This document shows, piece after piece, positions 26,448 through 34,768 of a stretch of 64,000 nucleotides of DNA. Source of the DNA: Pantoea sp. 18069 (GTDB lineage: Bacteria > Pseudomonadota > Gammaproteobacteria > Burkholderiales > Burkholderiaceae_C); assembly GCF_902706035.1 (NCBI RefSeq), contig NZ_CACSJA010000018.1, forward strand, positions 44,807 to 108,806, in the 5' to 3' direction. Each line of letters opens with the position of its first letter. The first letter of the stretch is position 1. The notes below the pieces were generated by a model. The model was given only the letters and a program-made list of their open reading frames with translations, was not told where the DNA came from and did no database searches. The position numbers and the translations under genes were made by a program.

Positions 26448-27484
26448 CGGGCTGCGAATTCCAGCGTTGGCGGAATCGAGGTCGGGCGCATCGGGCCGTG
26501 GCCTATGCCGGGAAAGGGCTTCCAGGTCATGGTCATGCCGCGGCGCTCGCCCTGGCGCTCGGCCATGCGGGGTGTGGCATCGGGTGGCACGGCGCGGCGG
26601 CGTTCGCGCGCGGCCAGCACCACGGCCGGGTCCAGGCCCGGGCGCAGGGCGCGCGTTTCGCTCTGCACTTCCAGGCCGGCGCTGCCGGCCAGCATCAGCA
26701 GCGCGGTGCGGCCAGGCAGCGGCCGGGCCGCGGCTTCTACGTCGAGGATGAAACCGTCGTGCCACCACAGCGAGGGGTCGGCGGCGGCGTAGCGCGGGAA
26801 CATCTGCGGGCGCGTGAACAGCGTGTACAGCGCCAGCAGGCCGCCATAGGAGTGACCCCAGAGCGTGGTGCGCGCCGGGTCGCTAGGCACGCGGCGGTGG
26901 ATCTCGGGCAGGATCTTCTGCGCCATCAAGTCCAGAAAGATATCGGCGCCGCCGCCGAGGCGGTTGCGGGCCTGGTCGTCCCAGGTCGGGCTCTCGCCGG
27001 GCACGGCAGGCGTGTAGTCGAAGGAGCGGGCATCGACATCGACACCCAGGTCGGTTTCATAGCCCAGCGCGGCAATCGCCAGCGGCCGGTCGCTGGTGGC
27101 CAGCAGCGTGAGCTGCTCGTCGGTGAGCGAGCCGAACGCGGCATTGCCATCGAGCATCACCAGCAAGGGATAGCCGGTGCGCGGCGGCGCGGCCCTGGGA
27201 ATGGCGAGCTGCACGCGGTAGTGGCGTTTTCCGTCCTTCGACTGCAGGTTGAAACGCTCGAAACGGTAGTGCATCGAATCACGGTCCGCAACGGTCGGGC
27301 CGACCGGACGCGTCAAGGCGTAAGCCGACAGGTCCTGGTTGATCGGTGGCAACGGCAGGGCGGAGAGGTCGGATGTCATGGGCTTCGATGTACTGGTGCA
27401 GCCGGCGAGTGCGGCGCCTGCGGCGAGCGCGAGCAACCGGCGACGGCCGGGCAGCAGGTGGTCGGGGGTGTAGGTCGGCATCAT
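26444..27484 (-). CDS. Ferri-enterobactin esterase-like lipoprotein (IroE/Fes-type hydrolase)
   Basis: A 346-residue alpha/beta hydrolase of the siderophore-esterase (esterase D/IroE) group. It has an N-terminal signal with GRRRLLAL and the lipobox LAGC (Cys29), the nucleophile elbow WGHSYGG, and the late His in PGIGHGPM. Such enzymes cut the triserine ring of enterobactin-type siderophores to release iron or linear forms; IroE acts in the periplasm, which fits the lipid anchor here. It overlaps the hmuV-like gene at its start and the MFS gene at its stop, by 4 bases each. Confidence 0.85.
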   Translation of the reverse strand: MMPTYTPDHLLPGRRRLLALAAGAALAGCTSTSKPMTSDLSALPLPPINQDLSAYALTRPVGPTVADRDSMHYRFERFNLQSKDGKRHYRVQLAIPRAAPPRTGYPLLVMLDGNAAFGSLTDEQLTLLATSDRPLAIAALGYETDLGVDVDARSFDYTPAVPGESPTWDDQARNRLGGGADIFLDLMAQKILPEIHRRVPSDPARTTLWGHSYGGLLALYTLFTRPQMFPRYAAADPSLWWHDGFILDVEAAARPLPGRTALLMLAGSAGLEVQSETRALRPGLDPAVVLAARERRRAVPPDATPRMAERQGERRGMTMTWKPFPGIGHGPMRPTSIPPTLEFAAR

Positions 27485-28254
27485 GGGTCGGTGGTGACAA
27501 TCAAAGGGATGGGACGGGTCGGGTGTTCGATGACGGTGACGGTCTGGCCATAGATTTGTTCGATGCGCTCGCGCGTGAGCACTTCGCGTGGCGTGCCGTC
27601 GCCCGCCACGCGGCCGCCGCCGAGCATGACGATGCGGTCGGCGTAGGCGGCGGCGAGGTTCAGGTCGTGCAGCACGGCGATGACGCAGGTGCCCGAGCGG
27701 GTGAGGGCCTGCACGCTGCGCATCAGCGCCTCCTGGTGCTTGAGGTCCAGCGCTGCCGTGGGCTCGTCGAGCAGCACCAGCGGCGTCTGCTGCGCGAGCA
27801 CGCGTGCGAAGCCGGTGCGCGCGGCTTCTCCGCCGGAGAGCGATGGCACTTCACGGTGCGCCAGCCGGGACACGTCGGCGTCGGCCAGGGCGGCGTTGAC
27901 GATGGCTTCGTCGCGCGCCGGGTCGGGCGGGTGCGGCAGCCGGCCCATGACCACCACCTCGCGCACGCTGAAGGCGAAGCGCACCGCGTGGTCTTGCGGC
28001 AGCACGGCGCGCACGCGGGCCAGATCGCGCACGCGCCAGCCACCGATGGGGCGGCCCTGCAGCGTGACGCTGCCGCTGGTGGGCGCGTTGTCGGCTGCGA
28101 TCAGCGAGAGCAGGGTCGATTTGCCCGCGCCGTTGGGGCCGACCAGCGCGGTCAGCGTGCCGGGCTGGAAGTCGAGCGACACGCTGTCCACCAGCATCTG
28201 GCCGTTGACCGCGAAGCACGCCTGGCGCAGGGCCAGCAGGGGTGCGGCGTTCAT
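27481..28254 (-). CDS. hmuV: Heme/siderophore ABC transporter ATPase (HmuV-type)
   Basis: A 257-residue ATPase with Walker A GPNGAGKSTLL, signature LSGGEAARTGFARVLA, Walker B LVLLDEPTAALD and the switch His in VLHDLNLAAAYADR. Length and motifs fit the HmuV/FecE group that powers import of ferric chelates or heme through a FecCD-type permease, encoded directly upstream with a 4-base overlap. In this operon the cargo could be a ferric catecholate rather than heme. Confidence 0.88.
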   Translation of the reverse strand: MNAAPLLALRQACFAVNGQMLVDSVSLDFQPGTLTALVGPNGAGKSTLLSLIAADNAPTSGSVTLQGRPIGGWRVRDLARVRAVLPQDHAVRFAFSVREVVVMGRLPHPPDPARDEAIVNAALADADVSRLAHREVPSLSGGEAARTGFARVLAQQTPLVLLDEPTAALDLKHQEALMRSVQALTRSGTCVIAVLHDLNLAAAYADRIVMLGGGRVAGDGTPREVLTRERIEQIYGQTVTVIEHPTRPIPLIVTTDP

Positions 28255-29315
28255 CGTGCACCTCCCGGGCGTTGCCTCAGCACCAGCCACAGGAAGAAGG
28301 GCGCGCCGATGGCGGCGGAGAACAGGCCGAGCGGAATTTCCGAGGGCGGGTCGAGCGTGCGCGCAGCGGTGTCTGCAATCACGATCAGCGTGGCGCCCGT
28401 CAGGGCCGAGAGCGGCAGCAGCCAGCGGTGGCCCGGCCCGGCGAGCAGCCGCACGATGTGCGGAACGACGAGGCCGACGAAACCTATGGTGCCGGCGAAG
28501 GCCACGGCCGCACCGACCAGCAGCGCAGAGAACATCACCAGCAGCGCGCGCGTGCGCTTCACGTCCAGGCCGATGTGCTGCGCCTGTCGCTCGCCCAGCG
28601 CGAGCATGTCGAGCGGCGTCGCCAGCGTCAGCATGCCGGCCAGGCCGATCAGGAATACCGGCAGCGCGGCGCCGAGGTCGGACCAGTTGGCCGAACCCAG
28701 CGAACCCATCTGCCAGAACACCAGCGACTGCAGCTGTGCGCTGCTGGCGCGGTAGGTGAAGAAGCCGATGGCGGCCGAGCAGGCCGCGCCGATGGCGATG
28801 CCCACCAGCAGCAGCGTCACCGTGCCGTTGCCGTGCCCGGGCCGGGCCAGCAGATAGATGAGCGTGGTGGACACGATGCCGCCGAGAAAGGCCGCGACGG
28901 GCACTGTCCAGTCGCCCAGTGCGGTGGCGCCGAGCACGATGGCAGCGACTGCGCCCAGGGCGGCGCCCTGGCTCACGCCGACGACGCCGGGGTCGGCCAG
29001 CGGGTTGCCGAACAGGCCTTGCAAGCCGGCACCGGCCAGCGCCAGCGCGGCGCCCACCAGCGCACCCATGAGCGCGCGCGGGATGCGCAGGTTCCAGACC
29101 ACGGCGATGTCGCGTGCGCTCAGCCCTTCGGCGTCGGCCAGGCCGAAGCGTGCGAACACGATGCGCAGCACATCGCCCGGCGCGACCTTGAGCGGCCCGA
29201 TGCCGAAGGAGAAGATGATGGCGGCCAGCAGACATGTCGCCAGCACCAGCAGCAGCCAGGGGCCGCTGGGGCGACGCACCCCGGCGTGCAGGGGAGGGTG
29301 GACGGCGGTGCTCAC
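28251..29315 (-). CDS. FecCD-family iron-chelate/heme ABC permease
   Basis: A 354-residue permease with about ten helices and family motifs: RIPRALMGALVGAALALAGA, LQGLFGNPLADPGVVGVSQGA, GTIGFVGLVVPHIVRLLAGPGHRWLLPLSAL and PSEIPLGLFSAAIGAPFFLWL. It forms the membrane channel for the ATPase encoded next. GTG at 29315 is taken as the start because it overlaps the stop of the binding-protein gene (GTGA) and gives a normal length; the frame upstream of it is not protein-like. Confidence 0.9.
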   Translation of the reverse strand: MSTAVHPPLHAGVRRPSGPWLLLVLATCLLAAIIFSFGIGPLKVAPGDVLRIVFARFGLADAEGLSARDIAVVWNLRIPRALMGALVGAALALAGAGLQGLFGNPLADPGVVGVSQGAALGAVAAIVLGATALGDWTVPVAAFLGGIVSTTLIYLLARPGHGNGTVTLLLVGIAIGAACSAAIGFFTYRASSAQLQSLVFWQMGSLGSANWSDLGAALPVFLIGLAGMLTLATPLDMLALGERQAQHIGLDVKRTRALLVMFSALLVGAAVAFAGTIGFVGLVVPHIVRLLAGPGHRWLLPLSALTGATLIVIADTAARTLDPPSEIPLGLFSAAIGAPFFLWLVLRQRPGGAR

Positions 29316-30304
29316 TTGGCGCCGGTGGCAAATGCCTTGAACGCCCGTGCCAGCGCGATCGCGCCGGCGCCCGACTGGCTGCCCACGACCTTGAGCTGCA
29401 CGTCGGGCATCACCCAGACGCGGTTGGCTTGTCCGGCGGGCGTCTGCCTGAGCGTCGGGTAGTTGCGCCACAGGCCGGCTTCACCGCCGAAGAGTTCCAG
29501 GTCGCTGCGGGTGATCAGCACCACATCGGGCATGGCGGCCACCACGCCTTCATGGCTCAGGGCGGTGTAGTCGCCGGTGTTGGCGGCGTCGCCGATGTTG
29601 ATGCCGCCGGCCAGCCGGATGAGCTGGGCGGCAGCCGTGTCCTTGCCGCCCACGGTGGGCTTGCCGCCGCCGCCGGTGGCGGAGACGTGGATCACGCGGG
29701 GGCGGCGGGTGAGTGGCTTGCCGATGGCGGCAGCCTCGTCCAGTTGCTGCTGCACGGCTTTGGCCAGCGTCTCGCCTTCGGTGGTCAGGCCGAACACGGC
29801 CGCCACCTTGCGGATTTTTTGCGGTGCGGGCTGCAGGTCGTCAACGACGACGGCGGGCAGCGCGGTGGCGCGCAGGGTTTCGGACAGCTTGCCGTGGCGG
29901 CGCAGGCTGTTGCCCAGGAACAGCGTGCCGTCCAGGCTCAGCACGCCCTCGGCACCTGTGGTGCGGTTGAACAGAAAGTGGTGCGGCGCCTTGCGGCCCG
30001 CTTCGGTGATGGCGCTCTCGGGTGCGGCGAAGACGCGATCGCCCAGACCCAGCGTTTCCATGATGTCAATCACGTCATCCCCCCCGGCGATGACGCGCGC
30101 GACATCGGCCACGCGCACGACTGCGCCGTCATCGGATGTGGCGGACGCAGGCAGGCGTGGCATGGCCTTGATCGCCTTGATGGTCTGCGGGCCGGCCACC
30201 TGCTGCCAGCCCCGGGGCTGCGGCTGGGCCGAAGCCCCGGGGGTGAAGACCGTGGCGAGCACGGCCAGGCCGAGGGCTGACGAGATACGTGTGAGAGTGA
30301 ACAT
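29312..30304 (-). CDS. HmuT-type hemin/iron-chelate ABC substrate-binding protein
   Basis: A 330-residue periplasmic binding protein with a signal peptide ending near PGASAQ, a DDVIDIMETLGLGDRV segment, TGAEGVLSLDGTLFLG and PTVGGKDTAAAQLIRLAGG, motifs typical of HmuT-type hemin-binding proteins. The permease, ATPase and esterase genes follow with 4-base overlaps. ATG at 30304 is preferred because it starts the signal peptide; a GTG at 30331 is also in frame. A strong hairpin lies in the 91-base gap upstream. A second, different binding protein (32426-33490) lies in the same run. Confidence 0.87.
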   Translation of the reverse strand: MFTLTRISSALGLAVLATVFTPGASAQPQPRGWQQVAGPQTIKAIKAMPRLPASATSDDGAVVRVADVARVIAGGDDVIDIMETLGLGDRVFAAPESAITEAGRKAPHHFLFNRTTGAEGVLSLDGTLFLGNSLRRHGKLSETLRATALPAVVVDDLQPAPQKIRKVAAVFGLTTEGETLAKAVQQQLDEAAAIGKPLTRRPRVIHVSATGGGGKPTVGGKDTAAAQLIRLAGGINIGDAANTGDYTALSHEGVVAAMPDVVLITRSDLELFGGEAGLWRNYPTLRQTPAGQANRVWVMPDVQLKVVGSQSGAGAIALARAFKAFATGAK

Positions 30305-30343
30305 GGGAAAAAGCCAAAACGTGAAATGCACTGACGCGCCCTT

Positions 30344-30365
30344 GCGAGAACCCCGGGGTTTTCGC
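30344..30365 (-). other. GC-rich hairpin in the leader of the binding-protein gene
   Basis: GCGAGAACCCC (30344-30354) is followed immediately by GGGGTTTTCGC (30355-30365), nearly perfectly complementary, with further GCGC-rich arms outside. No T-run follows on the minus strand, so it is not an obvious terminator. It may be an mRNA-processing or stability element separating the beta-propeller gene from the transporter genes. Confidence 0.5.
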
Positions 30366-30395
30366 GGCGCGCCAGCGCGGTGGTTGCCTCAGCGA

Positions 30396-31841
30396 TCAGC
30401 GCGGCTTGATGTAGGTGATCTGGTCGCCCTTGGGATCATCGGTTCCGCGTGCCTTGTTGATCGCGAACGCGCCGCCCTTGCCGTCAACCACGACGTGATT
30501 CGGGTAGCTGCCACCGGGCAGGTTGGCAACGATCTTTCCGTCGGCATCCACCACCGTGACGGTGTCGGCGCCGCGATTGCTGACATAGGCCAGGCGCGTC
30601 ACCTGATCGAAGGCCACATTGAGTGCGCCGGCGCCGACCTTGACCTCGTGCAGCGTCTTTCCTGTGGCGACATCGACGATCAGCAGGTTGTCGGAACCCT
30701 GCGAGGCGACCAGCAGCCGGTTGGCCGTGCGGTCATACGCCACGCCAATGGCCGACAGCGCGCCATCGAGTGCAAAGACCTTTTCAACGGTGTCGTTGGC
30801 GGTATTGATGACAGCCGCTTCATTGGTGCTCATGCTGACCGTGTAGAGGCGGTCGTTGGCGGCATCCAGCTCGAGGCTCATGGCCGAGAACGGCTTGGCT
30901 TCTGCGTTGTTGCCTCGGCCCGTGCCCGCGGCAAGAGACGACGGAATCTGCAGGTCTTTCAGGAAAGTCAGCGTCTTGGTGTCGAACACCGAGATCGAGC
31001 CCTTGTTCAGGGGCGTGACATAGGCCTTGCCATGCTTGGTGTCGATCTGGACGTCACGCGGATGCGGCACGGCGTCCGGTTCGAACTGCTTGATCAGCTT
31101 CAGGTCTGCCTGGTTGTAGACGGCCAGCGTGTTCTGGCGGGTGTTGGTGACCCACACCGTGCCATTGGCATCATCCACCCCGATGCCGTAGACCGCGTAC
31201 AAGGCGGGTTTGGCGGGCGCGGCGGCGGCAGGTGCTGCCGTAGCGTTCGCGCGCGGCGCGGGGGCGGGCGCGGCGGCGGGGGTGACGCGCGCTTCGATGG
31301 CCAGCGTCTGGGGATGGACCTTCAGCAACTCGGTTTGGGTCACTGGCGGACGTCCAACGGCCGAGGTCACGAAGACCCGGTCATTCTTCATGCTGTAGGC
31401 GGCTTGATAGAGGCCGTTCGTGAGCTTGCTGGCTTTCAGATCGAAGCGATCCAGGCCCGACAAGGGGAGATTGGGCGACACCTTGAGCGCAACCACCAGG
31501 GCCGCAGTCGGTTTGACCGCATTGACCACCAGCGAGTGGCGGCCGGCTTGCGCGGAGGCCGGCACCTTGAACTGGGTCTTGAATGTCCCGTCGGCGCCCA
31601 CGGTGGCAGGGGAGCCACTCAAGGTCGTGTCGCCATAGAGCAAGCTCACCTGCTGGCCTGGCTTGAAGTCCCGGCCCGCAATCTTGACCTCGGTGCCTGC
31701 GACGATCAAGGGCGTCTCGACGACGCTGACCTTGCCCTGGAAGTTTGAATCCGGTGATTCAAAGGTGGTGGTGGCACATGCCGTCAAGGCCAGCGTGAGC
31801 GAGAGTGCGGCTATGCGCTTGGTTTGCATAGAGTGGCTCAT
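30396..31841 (-). CDS. YncE-like beta-propeller lipoprotein
   Basis: A 481-residue protein with a lipoprotein signal (ALTAC, Cys22). An Ig-like stretch of about 100 residues follows (TEVKIAGRDFKPGQQVSLLYG), then an Ala/Pro-rich linker and a seven-bladed YncE/YVTN-type beta-propeller with repeats such as GSISVFDTKTLTFLKDL, NRLLVASQGSDNLLIVDVATGK and RLAYVSNRGADTVTVVDADGK. YncE of E. coli is iron-regulated and periplasmic, with unclear function. The start at 31841 has GGGGAAAA upstream. It sits between the Fur-family regulator (71-base gap) and the heme-type transporter genes, so a scaffold or binding role in chelate uptake is possible but unproven. Confidence 0.75.
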   Translation of the reverse strand: MSHSMQTKRIAALSLTLALTACATTTFESPDSNFQGKVSVVETPLIVAGTEVKIAGRDFKPGQQVSLLYGDTTLSGSPATVGADGTFKTQFKVPASAQAGRHSLVVNAVKPTAALVVALKVSPNLPLSGLDRFDLKASKLTNGLYQAAYSMKNDRVFVTSAVGRPPVTQTELLKVHPQTLAIEARVTPAAAPAPAPRANATAAPAAAAPAKPALYAVYGIGVDDANGTVWVTNTRQNTLAVYNQADLKLIKQFEPDAVPHPRDVQIDTKHGKAYVTPLNKGSISVFDTKTLTFLKDLQIPSSLAAGTGRGNNAEAKPFSAMSLELDAANDRLYTVSMSTNEAAVINTANDTVEKVFALDGALSAIGVAYDRTANRLLVASQGSDNLLIVDVATGKTLHEVKVGAGALNVAFDQVTRLAYVSNRGADTVTVVDADGKIVANLPGGSYPNHVVVDGKGGAFAINKARGTDDPKGDQITYIKPR

Positions 31842-31912
31842 GGTTTTCCCCGTTTGTGAACTGATGAAGAATGCTTTTCGCGTGTGGCGAAATGGTTTAT
31901 GGGTGTCAATGG

Positions 31913-32425
31913 TCATGCGCATGGTTTTGCTGAAAATTCCTGTCGTCCTTGTTCGCTGCTGCGTGCAGACAAAGAGCCGGTGCTGGCTCTTGCGGGCTGA
32001 GCCGGCGATGGCGAGGCCAAGCCTTCGCGTCTCGCCGCAGCGAGCAGCCACGCATGGAGGTCTGAGTCGGTCAGATGGATGCTGTGGTGGCAATTGCCGC
32101 AGACCAGCTGGAATGAGGCGATGCATTCGGCAGAGTGGATGCGATAGAAAGCTGTCCCACGTTCGTCCCACCCTCGCTGCAGCAGCCCGGCTTGCGCAAA
32201 CCGGTGCATGACACGGTAAACAGTGCTGAGGCTTGCGCTTGCGCCGCGTTGGGGCAATTGTCGGAACACGTCTTCCGCAGTAAGACCCTCGGCGGCGGCT
32301 TCAATTGCCTGCAGCATGGCTATGCGTGCCGTGGTGGCGCGCAAGCCTGCTTTGCGCAGCCTTTGCATCAAGCTGGCATTCACCGCCGATTCCGCAGAGG
32401 CTGAACCTGCCATGGCGCACAACAC
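31913..32425 (-). CDS. Atypical Fur-family regulator
   Basis: A 170-residue protein. The first 100 or so residues match the Fur winged-helix domain well (RKAGLRATTARIAMLQAI, LTAEDVFRQLPQRGASASLSTVYRVMHRFAQAGLLQR). The dimerisation half is unusual. The His-rich metal segment is replaced by a stretch with CGNC, and the usual C-terminal His/Cys site is missing, the tail being Ser/Ala/Arg-rich. A neighbouring frame near 31960-32010 reads QHRLFVC, so a frameshift that removed the true tail is possible. GTG 32425 is taken as start (GAGGG 7 bases upstream); ATG 32413 is an alternative. It directly follows the upstream binding-protein stop and may autoregulate the operon. Confidence 0.8.
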   Translation of the reverse strand: MLCAMAGSASAESAVNASLMQRLRKAGLRATTARIAMLQAIEAAAEGLTAEDVFRQLPQRGASASLSTVYRVMHRFAQAGLLQRGWDERGTAFYRIHSAECIASFQLVCGNCHHSIHLTDSDLHAWLLAAARREGLASPSPAQPARASTGSLSARSSEQGRQEFSAKPCA

Positions 32426-33490
32426 TCAGCGGCCCTCGTGCTTTTCGAACTCCGCCTTGATTCGGCGAAGGCTGGTTTCCAGAAGGCCCAGGCTTCCGGC
32501 CATGGTGTACCAGGCGGCGCCACCTTGATCCAGATAGATGACCTTGTTCTGCTTCCATGCGGTGCTGTTCGAGATGACTGGGGTGGCAGCCATTGCCTCG
32601 GCGGCCTTGGCGGGGCCGAAAGCCGCGTTGCGGTCGACGACGAAGAGCCATTTCGGATCGCGTGCCATGACTTCTGCGAAATACCTGGCTTCGGCCGCTT
32701 GCTGTGTCTGGCGGGCAGCCTCTGCGGCGGCTTTTGTGGCGGCATCGGCATCCTCGGGAATAGAGGCTGATGGGCGACCGGTGCTCAGGCCCTCTCCCTC
32801 GCCCGGCAGGAGTACCGGTCGAATGCCAATCACGTCATAAAGCATGCCAAAGCGTGCGCCGATCTGTTGCGGCATCACGCGGTTGCCAACGCCGAAGAGG
32901 ACCAGGCCCGTGCCCTGCCTGGCGGCGGCTTCACGCACAGCGCGCACGTCATCCAGCAAGGCATTGGCTTTCTCGATGGCCTGCCTTTCCTTGCCGAAGG
33001 CAGCGCCCACCGTCAGGATGTTCTGCACCACGCTATCGACCAGGCTGGTGTTGCTGATGCCCAGCTCGACGACTGGTGCGATGCTTTTGAGCTGGTCTTG
33101 AAGGCCGCGTGAGCGACTGTCCAGCACGATGACGTCGGGCTTGAGCGATTTGAGTTGCTCGACTTGTGGATTGGGGGCATTTTGCGGTGCTGAACGGCCT
33201 CCCGCGCTGACGAGCTTGACGTAGCTGTCTGACGCGTATTTTTTCGCCAGAGCGTCCGGCCAGCGCATGTTTGCGTCAGCAGCAGGAGGGGCGGGCACAA
33301 TGGCGGCCTCGATGCCAAGTGCATCCAGGATCTCCAATGCCGCCAATCCCATTGCCGCAATTTTCCTGGGAGACGAGGGCACCAACGTTTCCGTTGGGTT
33401 GGAGGTGGGGCCTTGGGCATAAGCAGCCGAAGCGCCTAACAGTGCCAGGGTCGACGTGGCCATCAATGCGCGACGTGAAAGATGATTCAA
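32426..33490 (-). CDS. FatB/CeuE/YclQ-type siderophore ABC substrate-binding protein
   Basis: A 354-residue periplasmic binding protein with an N-terminal SRRALMAT signal and the family motif PNPQVEQLKSLKPDVIVLDSRS, plus a long Ala/Gln/Glu-rich insertion before YFAEVMARDPKWLFVVDR. Relatives bind catecholate or mixed siderophores (YclQ, FatB, CeuE). It is the first gene of the long siderophore run, 200 bases from a Fur-like site, and its stop touches the start of the Fur-family gene. TTG at 33490 is taken as start because GGGAG lies six bases upstream; an in-frame start at 33523 is also possible. No permease partner of its own is present. Confidence 0.82.
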   Translation of the reverse strand: MNHLSRRALMATSTLALLGASAAYAQGPTSNPTETLVPSSPRKIAAMGLAALEILDALGIEAAIVPAPPAADANMRWPDALAKKYASDSYVKLVSAGGRSAPQNAPNPQVEQLKSLKPDVIVLDSRSRGLQDQLKSIAPVVELGISNTSLVDSVVQNILTVGAAFGKERQAIEKANALLDDVRAVREAAARQGTGLVLFGVGNRVMPQQIGARFGMLYDVIGIRPVLLPGEGEGLSTGRPSASIPEDADAATKAAAEAARQTQQAAEARYFAEVMARDPKWLFVVDRNAAFGPAKAAEAMAATPVISNSTAWKQNKVIYLDQGGAAWYTMAGSLGLLETSLRRIKAEFEKHEGR

Positions 33491-33695
33491 ATGGGTCTCC
33501 CTGAAGGGGCTTGTGCACGGCATGAAGAGTTCTCAGATAGCGTTGAGTGCATTGAAATCTTGTTGTCTATCGAGATCCTTCACCCCGGCTTCGAATGAGG
33601 CTGGAGGTTGGGTCAGGGGCTGCACATGACTGCTGGATTCGATACACTCGCCTTGCGTCGAGTGGGGTCGTTGCCTGCAAGGAAATGGTGCAAAC

Positions 33696-33714
33696 GAGAA
33701 TGGTATGCATTTGC
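33696..33714 (-). promoter_or_regulatory. Fur-box-like operator at the head of the siderophore run
   Basis: GAGAATGGTATGCATTTGC matches the 19-base Fur consensus at about 13 positions by my count, the best match in the window. It lies about 200 bases upstream of the first gene of the minus-strand siderophore run (33490), so iron-bound Fur should repress the whole run. Confidence 0.65.
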
Positions 33715-34357
33715 AAGTTGAAAAGTTTGTCAACTTGTGGCGGGCCCAAGCCGGGCGTCGCGGTGCGCGATGAGGTGGGCGCGGCCGAGCTGCCGGGGCA
33801 GGCCTCGGGGCGTGGGCAACTCCTTCGACGGCAAGAGCGCCATCGTCCAGCACGTCCGCGCGTTGCAGGTGCGGCGCAGCCTTGCTCAGTTTCGCGCCAG
33901 CGATTCAACGACCTTGACTCTGAGGGCGTTGAATCGGGTGGGCATGTCATTTGCTGGCGCTGGTGGCTGCCGATTGACCGTGGCCAGGTGCTTCGAAGGG
34001 CTCGCGTTTCCCGAGCTCATCCACGCCTGTGCGGTGCCACGGCTCTGGACCTACGGCAGGGTCACAGCACCATGCTCTTGCAGGCAGCGAGTTCGGCATG
34101 AACAAAAGGCTTTGCATACCGAGCGGCCGCGCAATCGGCCAGAAGCGGACATCTACCCACGTCAAGGTTTCTGCCCGAAACCCATGGCTTCAGCCGCGTC
34201 ATCTGAAGCAAGTGGCTTCCCGAGTGCCTTGAGCCAAAGGCAGCCTGCAACAGCGACGCCAGGCAGATTGCCTTCTTCGATGAAGTGACAGGTTATGGTC
34301 GTCCGACGAATGCAAGTTTCGCTGCATTGCTGGATATCGGCCGACCATTCTTTGCCA
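33715..34357. other. Gene-poor stretch with possible transposase debris
   Basis: No open frame here reads like an intact protein on either strand. A plus-strand fragment near 34255-34340 (DARQIAFF, then RPTNASFAALLDIG) vaguely recalls the C-terminal end of an IS3-family OrfB, but the resemblance is weak. No terminal inverted repeats or target duplications were seen. Together with the remnant at 302-430 it may mark decayed insertion sequences on both sides of the iron island. Confidence 0.25.
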
Positions 34358-34591
34358 TCATGGGAGGCTCAAGTCCAAACCGAGCATCCTGGCAAGGGCG
34401 AAGGTGCAGAGCCCCAGGCCCAGGAGCGTCAGCATGAAGACGCCAGCCACCTTGCCGCCTGCGAGCAGCACCGCGCGTCTGTCCGTCCCCTTCTTTCCCT
34501 GGTCGTAATGCCACTTGACGGCAAAGAACATGCATGTGCCCAGCGTGAGAAGCTTGAAGATAACGAAGACTACAGGGATCCAATCGATCAT
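34358..34591 (-). CDS. Small two-helix membrane protein, uncharacterised
   Basis: A 77-residue protein with two hydrophobic stretches, IPVVFVIFKLLTLGTCMFFAV near the N-terminus and VAGVFMLTLLGLGLCTFALA near the C-terminus, joined by a basic cytoplasmic-type loop (KWHYDQGKKGTDRR). The ATG at 34591 has GGAAA upstream. I do not recognise the family. It is divergent from a MocR-type regulator across a 177-base gap; MocR regulators often control the divergent neighbour. Confidence 0.6.
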   Translation of the reverse strand: MIDWIPVVFVIFKLLTLGTCMFFAVKWHYDQGKKGTDRRAVLLAGGKVAGVFMLTLLGLGLCTFALARMLGLDLSLP

Positions 34592-34768
34592 TTTGAGAAT
34601 TTCCAGCCTATGACTTGACACGGTCTACCGTGAGGAGCACCACCTCCCCGATGGGAGAGGCGAAAACGCCAGCGACTGCCATACAAGAATGGTGTTGCTG
34701 CATGTACTGGGACATACTACTTAAAAGCAATTTCCATACATCGAGACAAGACGTCGGCGTTGAAAACC

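Noticed and set aside
25188..26792. Plus-strand open frame of 534 codons
   Set aside because: It is antisense to the MFS exporter gene and very rich in Gly, Gln, His and Arg.
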